Assembly: GCA_001897675.1 (NCBI GenBank)
Contig: MKUE01000110.1
Span: forward strand, 1-64,000
DNA length: 64,000 bases
Origin: Thiobacillus sp. 65-1059
GTDB taxonomy: Bacteria; Pseudomonadota; Gammaproteobacteria; Burkholderiales; Thiobacillaceae
Direction: 5' to 3'
Shown here: positions 28,667 through 40,778 of the stretch, in pieces
How positions within the stretch are numbered: position 1 is the stretch's first letter
Layout: each line of letters starts with the position of its first letter
The notes under the pieces: model-generated
The model's input: the letters and a program-made list of their open reading frames with translations, nothing else
What the model was told of the DNA's origin: nothing
The model's database searches: none
Made by a program: the position numbers and the translations under genes

Positions 28667-30064
28667 TCAGTGGCCGGCATGGCCGGCGGGTTTGCGCACC
28701 GTCACCTCGACATCGCCCGGCGCGCCCGGCGGCGAAGCGGCTTGCGGCGCGCGTACCGGCGCGGCCAGCTCGCCGCCGTATTCATGCGCCTGCGCGCCGG
28801 CCGGATGCCGGTACCAGCCGGGATCGGAATAATCGCCGCGCGGCTGTTCGCGCCGCACCTTCATCACCGTGAACATGCCGCCCATCTCCAGCGGGCCGAA
28901 CGGCCCCTGCCCGGTCATCATCGGCAGGGTGTTGTCGGGCAGCGGCATGTCCATTTCGGCCATGTCGGCCATGCCGCGTTCGCCCATCACCATGTAGTCC
29001 GGGATGAGCTTGTTGATCTTGCCGGCGATGCCGGTGTGATCGACCCCGATCATGGTCGGCACCGCATGGCCCATCGCATTCATGGTGTGATGGCTCTTGT
29101 GGCAGTGAAACGCCCAGTCGCCCTCTTCCGTGGCCAGGAAATCGATCTGGCGCATCTGCCCCACCGCGATGTCGGTGGTCACCTCCGGCCAGCGCGAACC
29201 TTTGGGCGTCGGACCGCCGTCGGTGCCGGTGACCTCGAACTCCACCCCGTGCAGATGGATCGGGTGGTTGGTCATGGTGAGGTTGCCGATGCGGATGCGC
29301 ACGCGGTCGTTCAAGCGCACATTCAGGCTGTCGATGCCCGGAAAGGCGCGGCTGTTCCAGGTCCACAGGTTGAAATCGAGCATGGTGTTGACCTGCGGCG
29401 TGGCGCTGCCCGGCTCGATGTCGTAGGCATTGAGCAGAAAGCAGAAATCGCGGTCGACGGTTTCGATCAGCGGGTGCCGCCCCCTGGGGTGCGTCACCCA
29501 GAATCCCATCATGCCCATTGCCAGCTGCGTCATTTCGTCGGCATGCGGGTGATACATGAAGGTGCCCGGGCGGCGCGCGACGAATTCATAGACAAAGGTC
29601 TTGCCCGGCCGGATCGGCGGCTGCGTCAGCCCGCCGATGCCGTCCATGCCGCTGGGCAGGCGCTGGCCGTGCCAGTGGACGGTGGTGTGCTCGGGCAGGC
29701 GGTTGGTGACGAAAATGCGCACGCGATCGCCCTCCACCACTTCGATGGTGGGGCCGGGGCTCTGGCCGTTGTAGCCCCACAGATGCGCCTTCATGCCGGG
29801 AGCGATTTCGCGCACCACCGGTTCGGCGACGAGATGGAATTCCTTCACCCCGTCCTTCATCCGCCATGGCAGCGTCCAGCCGTTGAGCGTCACCACCGGG
29901 TTGTAGGGCCGCCCCGTCGGCGGCAGCAGCGGCGGCTGGGTATCGGGTTTGTCCATGCTGACAATTTCGGGAAGCGCCGCCATCGCCACGCTGCTGACTG
30001 AAGCGGCGCCGACGCCGGCGGCGGCCGCGCCGGTGAGCTTGAAAAAATCACGTCTTGAAGTCAT
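28667..30064 (-). CDS. Multicopper oxidase (Tat-exported)
   Basis: Tat signal TSRRDFFKLT; TVHWHGQRLPSGMDG, GTFMYHPHADE, HPIHLHG, FHCHKSHHTMNAMGH copper ligands. Confidence 0.93.
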   Translation of the reverse strand: MTSRRDFFKLTGAAAAGVGAASVSSVAMAALPEIVSMDKPDTQPPLLPPTGRPYNPVVTLNGWTLPWRMKDGVKEFHLVAEPVVREIAPGMKAHLWGYNGQSPGPTIEVVEGDRVRIFVTNRLPEHTTVHWHGQRLPSGMDGIGGLTQPPIRPGKTFVYEFVARRPGTFMYHPHADEMTQLAMGMMGFWVTHPRGRHPLIETVDRDFCFLLNAYDIEPGSATPQVNTMLDFNLWTWNSRAFPGIDSLNVRLNDRVRIRIGNLTMTNHPIHLHGVEFEVTGTDGGPTPKGSRWPEVTTDIAVGQMRQIDFLATEEGDWAFHCHKSHHTMNAMGHAVPTMIGVDHTGIAGKINKLIPDYMVMGERGMADMAEMDMPLPDNTLPMMTGQGPFGPLEMGGMFTVMKVRREQPRGDYSDPGWYRHPAGAQAHEYGGELAAPVRAPQAASPPGAPGDVEVTVRKPAGHAGH

Positions 30065-30075
30065 GGGAAATCCTT

Positions 30076-31491
30076 TCAATGCCCGCCCGCCGCGGCGGGG
30101 GCAGAGGAGACAGAGGTAGGCGCGGCGGTTTTGCCGGGCGTGCCGAGCAGCGCCATCCGCAAGTCCGCCTCGGCCAGCCAGAAGTCGCGCTGGGCGTCGA
30201 TGGCGGCGTTGACCGCGGCAATCTGCGAACGGGCGTCGGCCAGCAGCTCGAACACGCCGATCAGCATGCCGTTGTAGCGCAGCAGATTTTCGTCGGAAAT
30301 GCGTTTTTTCAGCGGCACCACCTCGTCGCGCAGATGCCGCGCGACGGCGTACTGGCTATGCTGCATGGCATAGGCTTCGCGCACCTCGGAACGCGCGTTG
30401 ATCGCGCTCTCGCGCGCGCGCTCAAGCGCCTGCCGGTAGCGCGATTCGGCCGCCGCCACCCGCGTCTGCCCCCAGTCGAACAGCGGCAGCTCGAAGCTGA
30501 TCTCATAGCCGCGTTGCTGCGGTTCCTCGTTCGAACCGTTATTGACGACACCGAGTTCCAGCACGTTGACGAAACGCGTACGGCGGGTCAGCCCGAGGTT
30601 TTTCGCCAGCGCCTCGGCCTGCAGCCGGGTCATCTGCAGATCCAGGCGCGACGCCATCGCCTGCTGCTCGACATCGGGCAGGGCCGGCAAGGCCGCGGGC
30701 AGATCCGGCAGACGCGGCGGCAACTGCAGCTTGTCCGCATTCGGCAGGCCCATCAGCCGGATCAGGCGCTCGCGGGTTTGCAGCTTGGCCTGCTCGCCGC
30801 GCGCCACCGCCAGTGCGGCGTCGGCATAGAACGATTGCTCGCGCGCCTGCTTCAGGCGGCTCCAGTTGCCCACTTGCGCCATGCGGCGCGCCAGTTCGGC
30901 GCCGGCGTCGGCGGCGTCCATGGCCTGCTGCCGGTATTGTGCAGTCTGGGTGGCCGCCACCGCGGTGTAATAGGCGCGGCGCGTGTCGGCCGCCAGACGC
31001 AGCACGTCGAGCACCAGCATGCGCCGGGTCTGCTCGAACAGGCGCTGCTCGATTCCCGCGCGCATCGGCAGCGTCAGCAGCCGCGCCAGATTGAGGTGCA
31101 GGCTGCGTTCCCATTCCACCTCGCTGCCGCGCGTCAGCCGGCCGATGGAAATCCCCGGGTTCGGCAGACGCTGCGCCGCCACCCGGTCGGCCTCGGCAAT
31201 TCCCAGCGTGTTGAATGCCGCCTGCAGGCCGGGATTGTTAAGGAGCGCAATCTGCACCGCATCGTCGGCCGAAAGCGGCTGCGCCAGCAGGGCGTCGATA
31301 CGCGACTGGATGTGCGGGCGGGCGGCCTCGTCGCGCGACCAGACGACATCTTTCTGGAGGTACGACCGGGCGGCGGATTGAATCGCCTCAAACCCGCCGT
31401 CCGGAGACAAGCTCGCACAGCCTCCCAGCAGCAATGCCGCAGACAGCACGGCAAGGGAGCGCGCGCGCGGGGGCCGAGGAAGCGTCCTCAT
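30076..31491 (-). CDS. TolC-family outer-membrane efflux lipoprotein
   Basis: Lipobox ALLLGGCASL; long coiled-coil TolC-like repeats (ALLNNPGLQAAFNTLGIAEADRVAAQRLPNPGISIG). Confidence 0.87.
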   Translation of the reverse strand: MRTLPRPPRARSLAVLSAALLLGGCASLSPDGGFEAIQSAARSYLQKDVVWSRDEAARPHIQSRIDALLAQPLSADDAVQIALLNNPGLQAAFNTLGIAEADRVAAQRLPNPGISIGRLTRGSEVEWERSLHLNLARLLTLPMRAGIEQRLFEQTRRMLVLDVLRLAADTRRAYYTAVAATQTAQYRQQAMDAADAGAELARRMAQVGNWSRLKQAREQSFYADAALAVARGEQAKLQTRERLIRLMGLPNADKLQLPPRLPDLPAALPALPDVEQQAMASRLDLQMTRLQAEALAKNLGLTRRTRFVNVLELGVVNNGSNEEPQQRGYEISFELPLFDWGQTRVAAAESRYRQALERARESAINARSEVREAYAMQHSQYAVARHLRDEVVPLKKRISDENLLRYNGMLIGVFELLADARSQIAAVNAAIDAQRDFWLAEADLRMALLGTPGKTAAPTSVSSAPAAAGGH

Positions 31492-31501
31492 GGCCGTCTT
31501 C

Positions 31502-31798
31502 CTAATGTCCATGGCCGGTATGCTCCGCGTCGTCGTTTTGCTGCTGCGATTCGCGCAGATAGGTGCGCCAGCCGCCGATTGCGCCGACGCGGTCGCTGGC
31601 CGCGCGCCAGTCTTGCAACGGCTCGTCGCGCCAGCCCTGATAGTGCCGGAAGGGAGCCACCGCCGCTTCCGGCGGCGCGGCCTCAGCGGCATAAGCCGCC
31701 GGCGTCAACGGACTCCATGCGCACGTCCACAGCGCGGACGCCCAGAAAAAACCTGCGCGCGCCGGCGGCGCCGCATGGCGAAAAAAAGCCTTCAACAT
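31502..31798 (-). CDS. Small hypothetical exported protein of the copper island
   Basis: N-terminal hydrophobic segment, C-terminus ...AEHTGHGH; collinear with the operon. Confidence 0.5.
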   Translation of the reverse strand: MLKAFFRHAAPPARAGFFWASALWTCAWSPLTPAAYAAEAAPPEAAVAPFRHYQGWRDEPLQDWRAASDRVGAIGGWRTYLRESQQQNDDAEHTGHGH

Positions 31799-31868
31799 GA
31801 TGAACCTCACACACGCGGCACGCGCCACGGTCAGAATCGATGAAACGTGCCCTTGCCCGGCACGGGAT

Positions 31869-32255
31869 TCAGGTGAGGCCGGGGCGGGGCGGTCGCTCGG
31901 GGCCGTCGGGAACGAAAGCGCCGAACGCTACGGCGGGATGGGGGGTGTAGCGGTGCGCGGCAGGCGCCGGCGAGGCGGCGTCGGCAGCCGGAATCGGCAG
32001 TGCCGAAGCCAGGGCGCAGGCTGCGCAGTGCGCGCAGTCGGGGGATGCCGAGGGGCTGCCCGGCTGTTGCTCCTGCTCATGGCAATCCGCCATCGCCGCG
32101 TCGGCCATCTGCGCCGCCGCGGCCGGAGGCGGCGCAACCAGGCAATCCAGCATGGCGGCGGACGCAAACGTCTGCAGCGGCACAGCCAGCATCAGCAGGA
32201 TCAGCAAAAATCGGGGGAATCGGGTAGGCACGCCGGCAGTGTAGTCAAAAATCAA
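31869..32255 (-). CDS. Small Cys/His-containing exported hypothetical protein
   Basis: Hydrophobic N-terminus FLLILLMLAVPLQTFASAAM; MADCHEQEQ...DCAHCAACALA. Confidence 0.5.
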   Translation of the reverse strand: MIFDYTAGVPTRFPRFLLILLMLAVPLQTFASAAMLDCLVAPPPAAAAQMADAAMADCHEQEQQPGSPSASPDCAHCAACALASALPIPAADAASPAPAAHRYTPHPAVAFGAFVPDGPERPPRPGLT

Positions 32256-32309
32256 TTCAGTTGAGAGACCGCAGTATCCCGCTCAGGTTCCCGATCCGGC
32301 TTCTCGCGA

Positions 32310-32756
32310 TCAGGAACGCCGTTTGCGCGGCTCGTAATGCGCCACGGCGCGCATGATCTCGGAGTAGGGAAAATCGGCGCTGCCGCCAAACCGCTGCTGG
32401 CCCTGCAGCACGGTGGCGGCGATGTCGGTGGTTGCGTCCGCCGCCCCGCCCATCGCGCCGGCCAATCCGCGCACGCCGCCGCACTGGGCGCGGATTTCCT
32501 TGCCGAACGGCCATGGCGCGGCGGGATTGATCTTCAGCGCGAACTGCGCATTCTCGTGCAGCGCCCGGTAGAACGCCAGGCAGTGTTCGCGCACCGCCGG
32601 GTCGCCGCAGGCGATCGCTTCGCGTTCGGCCAGGTTGAGCCTGCGCGAGCGGCTGCAGTCGGCGCAGCGCGACAGCAGCGCGCGCTCGAACGGGCAGCTG
32701 TGCTCGATATAGGCCTTGCGGGCCAGCTTGTAAGCGCTTTCGTCGTATTCAGCCAT
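32310..32756 (-). CDS. Cys-rich hypothetical protein
   Basis: MAEYDESAYKLARKAYIEHSCPFERALLSRCADCSRSRRLNLAEREAIACGDPAVREHCLAFYRALHE; coherent ORF. Confidence 0.6.
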   Translation of the reverse strand: MAEYDESAYKLARKAYIEHSCPFERALLSRCADCSRSRRLNLAEREAIACGDPAVREHCLAFYRALHENAQFALKINPAAPWPFGKEIRAQCGGVRGLAGAMGGAADATTDIAATVLQGQQRFGGSADFPYSEIMRAVAHYEPRKRRS

Positions 32757-32790
32757 GAGGCGTCGCCACACAAAGCCAGGTTGAACGGTT

Positions 32791-33018
32791 TTACCAGTCG
32801 TCGCCGGACAGGGTCTTGTCCAGTTCGCGCTCGGCAGTGAGCGTTTCCTGCGCGGCGATCTCGTTCTCCGCGAAGATCATCTTGTACTTGTCGCCGGACT
32901 TGGGATCGAGCGTCTTGCGCAGTTCGTTGACGTGGGCGCGGGCCTCCTTGAAGGTCGCCCATTCGCCCTGTTTTTCCAGCACTTTGAACATTCCCATGCG
33001 GAACACGTAGTAAGGCAT
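32791..33018 (-). CDS. Conserved small hypothetical protein
   Basis: MPYYVFRMGMFKVLEKQGEWATFKEARAHVNELRKTLDPKSGDKYKMIFAENEIAAQETL. Confidence 0.7.
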   Translation of the reverse strand: MPYYVFRMGMFKVLEKQGEWATFKEARAHVNELRKTLDPKSGDKYKMIFAENEIAAQETLTAERELDKTLSGDDW

Positions 33019-33027
33019 GGCCGCTCC

Positions 33028-35736
<2,709 letters not shown>

Positions 35737-35858
35737 GAGGAATCCGAAATGCCCGCAGGACGCGGTAAATCGTTGAATTTTAACATAGCGGAACGGGCTT
35801 CCCGTGACGCCTTCAAGACAGCGGCGCAGGCTTCCTGCGACGCCCGCGTGGCACGCCC

Positions 35859-36290
35859 ATGAGCGCCGCCAGCCTCGCCGACCTGCTCGCCAGCCAGCTG
35901 CCGCACGGCCTCGCGGTGCGCGCCCGCGCCCTGCTCAGCACCCAGGCGGCGCTCGAGCGCGCCCTGCCCGCCGCGCTGGCCGGGCACGTCCGCGTCATGC
36001 AGCTGGAAAACGGCCTGTTGAGCCTCGCCTGCGACAGCGGCGCCGTCGCCAGCAGACTGCGCCAGCAGACCGACGCGCTGATGGCCAGCCTCGGCAAGCG
36101 CGAAATCGCGGTGACGGCGGTGCGGATCAGCGTCAACCCGGAACTGCTTGCGCGCTACGCCCACCCGGTCGAAAAACACGGGCTGCCGCCCGCCGCGCTG
36201 GACGAACTCGCGCACCTGAACACGGAGATTGAAGATGGGCCGCTGAAGGAGGCCCTGGACCAGCTGCTGCGCCATCACCGGCACGACTGA
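35859..36290 (+). CDS. DUF721/DciA-family protein
   Basis: [43 protein letters not shown] pattern; divergent from secA. Confidence 0.75.
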   Translation: MSAASLADLLASQLPHGLAVRARALLSTQAALERALPAALAGHVRVMQLENGLLSLACDSGAVASRLRQQTDALMASLGKREIAVTAVRISVNPELLARYAHPVEKHGLPPAALDELAHLNTEIEDGPLKEALDQLLRHHRHD

Positions 36291-36374
36291 TGGTGACTTT
36301 GGCATCACCGCCTATACTGGGGTGCATGCCAGCCAGTTTGCCTGGCTTTCTACTGAATTTCCCTGGAGCGCAAG

Positions 36375-37016
36375 ATGCGATCAACCACCCGCCTCATATT
36401 CATGGGGACCATGGTCATGGCAGCTTCAATCGCTGCGGCCGCCCCTCCTGCCATCGTCACCCAAGGCAAAGGGGCGGCAATTGCCTGTGCAAGCTGCCAC
36501 GGTGTGGATGGCGCCGGCAATGCCCAGGCCGGGTTCCCGGTGCTGGCGCAACTGCCGCCCGCGCACTTCGCCAAGCAGATCGCCGACTTCAAGGCCGGCA
36601 CCCGCGCCAATCCAGTCATGAGCCCCATTGCGATGGCGATGAGCGCCGAGGATATCGAAGCCAGCGCGCGCCATTATGCGGGCCAGGCGCGCCCGAAAGC
36701 CGCAGCCGCCCCGGCGGATCCCGCTGTCATTGCGCGCGGCAAGCAGCTGGCGATCAACGGCGCCTGGGACCGGGACGTGCCGCCCTGCTTCAAATGCCAT
36801 GCGGTTGACGGCCTCGGCGTCGCGCCGGCATTCCCGCCGATCGCGGGACAACACGCCGCCTATACGGTGAGTCAATTGCAGGCCTGGAAAACCGGCGCCC
36901 GGACCAATGATCCGCAGACGCTGATGAAGACGGTTGCGGAAAAGCTCACCGATGACGAAATCCGTGCAGTTGCCGACTACCTGGCAACGATCGGCACCCC
37001 GGGAGAAGGGAAATGA
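36375..37016 (+). CDS. tsdB: Diheme cytochrome c4-like protein (TsdB-type)
   Basis: CASCHGVDGAGNAQAGFPVLAQLPPAHFAKQI and CFKCHAVDGLGVAPAFPPIAGQHAAY; ATGA overlap with tsdA-like gene. Confidence 0.82.
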   Translation: MRSTTRLIFMGTMVMAASIAAAAPPAIVTQGKGAAIACASCHGVDGAGNAQAGFPVLAQLPPAHFAKQIADFKAGTRANPVMSPIAMAMSAEDIEASARHYAGQARPKAAAAPADPAVIARGKQLAINGAWDRDVPPCFKCHAVDGLGVAPAFPPIAGQHAAYTVSQLQAWKTGARTNDPQTLMKTVAEKLTDDEIRAVADYLATIGTPGEGK

Positions 37017-38020
37017 ATCAATCCATCGGGTATTTGTTGTGTGTGCTCGCCCTGGGCGGCATGGTCAGCGGGTGTGACAAGCCGCCGCCCCCGGCGGCCA
37101 CCGTGGCCGCGCCTGCGGCAACCGCTCCCGCTCCCGTTGCCGTTGCCCCGGCCCGATTCGCCCCGCCGGCCGAAAGCGACATTCCAGAAAACGAATTCGG
37201 CGAAGCGGTCTTGCTGGGCAAGAATATTTTTGTGAATACCCAGCAATACGCCAAGGATTTTGTCGGCAACGGCATGAACTGCGCCAACTGCCACCTGGAC
37301 AACGGACGCAAAGCCGATTCCGCCCCGCTATGGGCGGCTTATGTCCTCTATCCCGCCTACCGCCAAAAAACGGGCCAGATCGACACCATTCAAAGCCGCA
37401 TCCAGGGCTGTTTCCTTTACAGCATGAATGGCAAGCCGCCCGCCCTGGACAGCAAGGAAATGACCGCTCTGGTGACCTACCATTACTGGCTCGCCAAGGG
37501 TGCGCCGACCGGCGTCAAAATGCCGGGACAAGGTTATCTGAAGGTGGCGAAACCGGCGCAGAAACCCGACGTGGCGCGCGGACGAGCCGTCTACGAGAAC
37601 AATTGCGCGATATGCCATGGCGCCAACGGCGAGGGCATCCAAGCACGCGGCGAGTATGCGTTCCCGCCTTTGTGGGGCAATGATTCGTTCAACTGGGGCG
37701 CCGGTATGCATCGCGTGGACACGGCCGCGGGCTTTATCCAGGCCAACATGCCCTATGGGCTCGGCGGCACGCTGAGCGACCAGGAAGCCTGGGATGTGGC
37801 CTTGTTCATGAATAGTCATGAACGCCCACAGGATCCGCGCTTTTCCGGCAGCCTTGCACAGACGCGGGACCAGCATCACGAAGAAAACTGCCTGTATGGA
37901 CGCACCCCCGAAGAACTGGCGGCAGCGCTCGAAAAGCAGGCGAAAACCGCAACTGCTGCCGAAAAAACCAAGCCGGCAGCAGAACAATTGGAAGGGATTT
38001 CTCCGGCAATCTCGCACTAG
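37013..38020 (+). CDS. tsdA: Thiosulfate dehydrogenase / tetrathionate reductase (TsdA-type diheme cytochrome c)
   Basis: GNGMNCANCHLDNGRKADSAPLWAAYVLYPAYR...IQGCFLYSMNGK (candidate Cys heme ligand), second CAICHGANGEG, NMPYGLGG. Confidence 0.87.
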   Translation: MNQSIGYLLCVLALGGMVSGCDKPPPPAATVAAPAATAPAPVAVAPARFAPPAESDIPENEFGEAVLLGKNIFVNTQQYAKDFVGNGMNCANCHLDNGRKADSAPLWAAYVLYPAYRQKTGQIDTIQSRIQGCFLYSMNGKPPALDSKEMTALVTYHYWLAKGAPTGVKMPGQGYLKVAKPAQKPDVARGRAVYENNCAICHGANGEGIQARGEYAFPPLWGNDSFNWGAGMHRVDTAAGFIQANMPYGLGGTLSDQEAWDVALFMNSHERPQDPRFSGSLAQTRDQHHEENCLYGRTPEELAAALEKQAKTATAAEKTKPAAEQLEGISPAISH

Positions 38021-38120
38021 CGGCGACGCTTCGATCAAGCGCTGTCTGACCGGGCCCGATTCTAACGGCGTGAGAACGGATGCAGCGCTCGTCCGGCTCA
38101 CGCCACCTGACGATGCCGCA

Positions 38121-39430
38121 TCATGGCGTCAATGCCGCCAGCCCGCTGCGGATATGCAGGTCGCGCTGGGGATAGGGAATGACGATGCCGGCGTCCTTGA
38201 AGGCGCGCCAGATCGCCAGGTTGATGTCCGAGCGCACGCTCCCCAGGCCGGCCTCGGGATCCTGGATCCACACCCGCAGCTCCAGTTGAATTCCGCTGTC
38301 GCCGAAGGCCATCAGCCGGGTCGTCGGCACCGGGTCGGCGAGCACCCGCGGGTTGGCCCGCGCGGCTTCGGCCAGCAGGGCCAGCGCCTGTTCCGGATCG
38401 TTGTCGTAGCTGATCGAGACCGGGATCTTCAGGCGCACGTTGCGGTTGCTGTAGCTCCAGTTGATCACCTCGTTGGTGATCAACATCTCGTTGGGAATCA
38501 GCCGCTCGACCCCGTCGCGGTCCTGCACCACCACGTAGCGGGCGTGCAGTTCCTGCACCCAGCCGAGCTTGTTGTCGATGGTGATGACGTCGCCCGGCCG
38601 GATCGAGCGGTCGAACAGCACGATGAAACCGCTGATGAAGTTGCTGGCGATGCGCTGCAGGCCGAAGCCCAGGCCCACGCCCAGCGCGCCGCCGAACACC
38701 GTCAGCGCGGTGAGATCGATCCCCACCGCATCCAGCGCCAGCAGGAAGACCAGTACCAGCAGCACGAACTTGCTGAGCTTGACCAGCGCCACCTGCATGC
38801 CGGCGTTGGCGAACTCGGTGCGGTTGATGCGGTTCTCGATGACGCGGCCCAGCCACTGCGCCAGCAGCCATAACAGCGCCACGGCCAGCAGCAGCTTGAT
38901 GGTCGCAAGCGCCGAAATCCGGCTGCTGCCCACCTTCATGGCCATGCCATCCAGGCCTTCCAGCACGGCGGGCAGCCAGCCCAGCAGATGCAGCGCAACG
39001 ACGAGCCAGACCGACGTGGCAATGAGGTTTTCCCAGGCCTTGACCGCCGGCCCCGGACGGAAGGTCTTACGCAGGAAATAGATGAGAATGCGGATCGTGG
39101 CCAGCGAAACCAGCAGGGGTACTGCGAGATTGAGCAGATTCACCGTATAGCCGAAGTGCAGCAGCAGCGCCCGCCCTGCCAGCACCCCCAGCAACATGCT
39201 GATGGGGAACAGGATGCGCTGCAACGTCTTCAGCGCCAGATGCCGGACCGTGTATTCCGCGCCATCTTCCGCGCGCGCCACCAGGCTCTGGCTCAGCGTG
39301 CGGTGCACCAGCAACGCCCCGCCGCCGCCAGCAACAGCACCCCGATTTCCCACCAGAACCCAAGGTCGCCAATCAGGGCACGCCCACTGTCTAGCAGGGT
39401 CTGGAACTCAACGGGCAGGGCAAGCGACAT
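38121..39430 (-). CDS. MscS-family mechanosensitive channel with apparent -1 frameshift near 39322-39325
   Basis: MSLALPVEFQTLLDSGRALIGDLGFWWEIGVLLLAAAG joins ALLVHRTLSQSLVARAEDG only after a frame change; downstream GDVITIDNKLGWVQELHARYVVVQDRDGVERLIPNEMLI is the MscS core. Confidence 0.82.
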
Positions 39431-39486
39431 GGCGGGTTTCACGTAGGGGGTATTTCATCAACATACCGGACGCGGTCGAAAACAAG

Positions 39487-39507
39487 AACCCCCGCCGAAG
39501 CGGGGGT
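39487..39507 (-). terminator. Intrinsic terminator of the lpxC-end of the dcw operon
   Basis: Minus strand ACCCCCGC-TTCG-GCGGGGGT followed by TCTTGTTTTC. Confidence 0.7.
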
Positions 39508-39586
39508 CGGTTCACCGATTATGCCGGGAGCGCGGTGGCGAGGCGGGGAACGCCCTGCCTTGCATGAAGGCGCCCCCGCCATGGAT

Positions 39587-39769
39587 TCAGCGCAATACCA
39601 GTCGCTCCACCACAAAAACCAGTGCGACAACGAAGCCGACTACAACAGAGAAGCGCAGCACGCGGCCGAGGCTGCGCAGGTATTTGCGATTGCCGGTGAA
39701 CAGCCACGCCAGTCCGAGCGCCACCACCACAATCAGCAGGGCGACGAGCAGCAGGCGGACGAAGATCAT
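39587..39769 (-). CDS. Small two-TM hypothetical protein (60 aa)
   Basis: [64 protein letters not shown] overlap with lpxC. Confidence 0.65.
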   Translation of the reverse strand: MIFVRLLLVALLIVVVALGLAWLFTGNRKYLRSLGRVLRFSVVVGFVVALVFVVERLVLR

Positions 39770-40680
39770 GCGGTGAGGGGGTGCAGGCGCAGGAAGGCGA
39801 GGGGGACGTCCTCGTCACGCTCGAAGCTGACGTATTCCCAGGCTTCCTGGTGCTGCAGCAGTTCGCGCAGCAGGGCGTTGTTGAGCGCGTGGCCGGACTT
39901 GTAGGCTTCGAAGGCGCCGATCACGGGGTGGCCCAGCAGATAGAGGTCACCGATGGCGTCGAGCACCTTGTGTTTGACGAACTCGTCGTCGTAGCGCAGG
40001 CCGTCCTGGTTCAGCACGCGGAATTCGTCCATGACGATGGCGTTGTCGAGCGAGCCGCCCAGTGCCAGGCCACTGTTGCGCAGGGCCTCGACCTCGTGCA
40101 TGAAGCCGAAGGTGCGGGCGCGCGCGACCTCTTTCGTATAGGCGGTGTCGGCAAAGTCGATGCTGACGGTCTTGCCGCTCCTGTCGAACACCGGGTGCTT
40201 GAAGTCGATGGTGAACTCGACCTTGAAGCCGTTGTGCGGGACGAAGCGCGCCCACTTGTCGCCGTCGCGCACTTCGATCGGCCGGGTGATGCGCACGTAG
40301 CGCTTGGCGGCGTCCTGTTCGACGATGCCGGCGGATTGCAGCAGGAACACGAACGGCGCCGAGGAGCCGTCCATGATGGGAATTTCGGGGCCGGTGAGGT
40401 CGACCAGCAGGTTGTCGATGCCCAGCCCCGCGAGCGCGGACATCAGATGCTCGACGGTGGATACCTTGGCGTGACCGGATTCGAGCATCGAGCACAGCCG
40501 GGTGTCGGTGACGAGATAGGGGTCGGCCTTGAGCTCGACGGGCGGATCGAGATCCATGCGCCGGAACACGATGCCGCTGTCGGGGCCGGCCGGGCGCAGG
40601 GTCATCTCGACCTTGATGCCGGAATGCAGGCCGACGCCGGTCGCCTTGACCGGCGTTTTCAGGGTGCGTTGCTTGATCAT
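39766..40680 (-). CDS. lpxC: UDP-3-O-acyl-N-acetylglucosamine deacetylase
   Basis: [64 protein letters not shown]. Confidence 0.97.
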   Translation of the reverse strand: MIKQRTLKTPVKATGVGLHSGIKVEMTLRPAGPDSGIVFRRMDLDPPVELKADPYLVTDTRLCSMLESGHAKVSTVEHLMSALAGLGIDNLLVDLTGPEIPIMDGSSAPFVFLLQSAGIVEQDAAKRYVRITRPIEVRDGDKWARFVPHNGFKVEFTIDFKHPVFDRSGKTVSIDFADTAYTKEVARARTFGFMHEVEALRNSGLALGGSLDNAIVMDEFRVLNQDGLRYDDEFVKHKVLDAIGDLYLLGHPVIGAFEAYKSGHALNNALLRELLQHQEAWEYVSFERDEDVPLAFLRLHPLTA

Positions 40681-40717
40681 TTTGTCATTTTAACCGCTCG
40701 GGCAGGCAGGCAGCGGT

Positions 40718-40753
40718 TTGCCCGGGTTCCGTCCGCGGACGGAACCCGGGCAA
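40718..40753. repeat. 36-bp perfect palindrome between ftsZ and lpxC
   Basis: TTGCCCGGGTTCCGTCCGCGGACGGAACCCGGGCAA is identical to its reverse complement. Confidence 0.9.
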
Positions 40754-40778
40754 GGAGATGCATCGCCGTTGCACCGGC

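Noticed and set aside
28271-31800. Two plus-strand ORFs (576 and 581 aa)
   Set aside because: Antisense to the multicopper oxidase and TolC genes, whose minus-strand products carry clear signatures.
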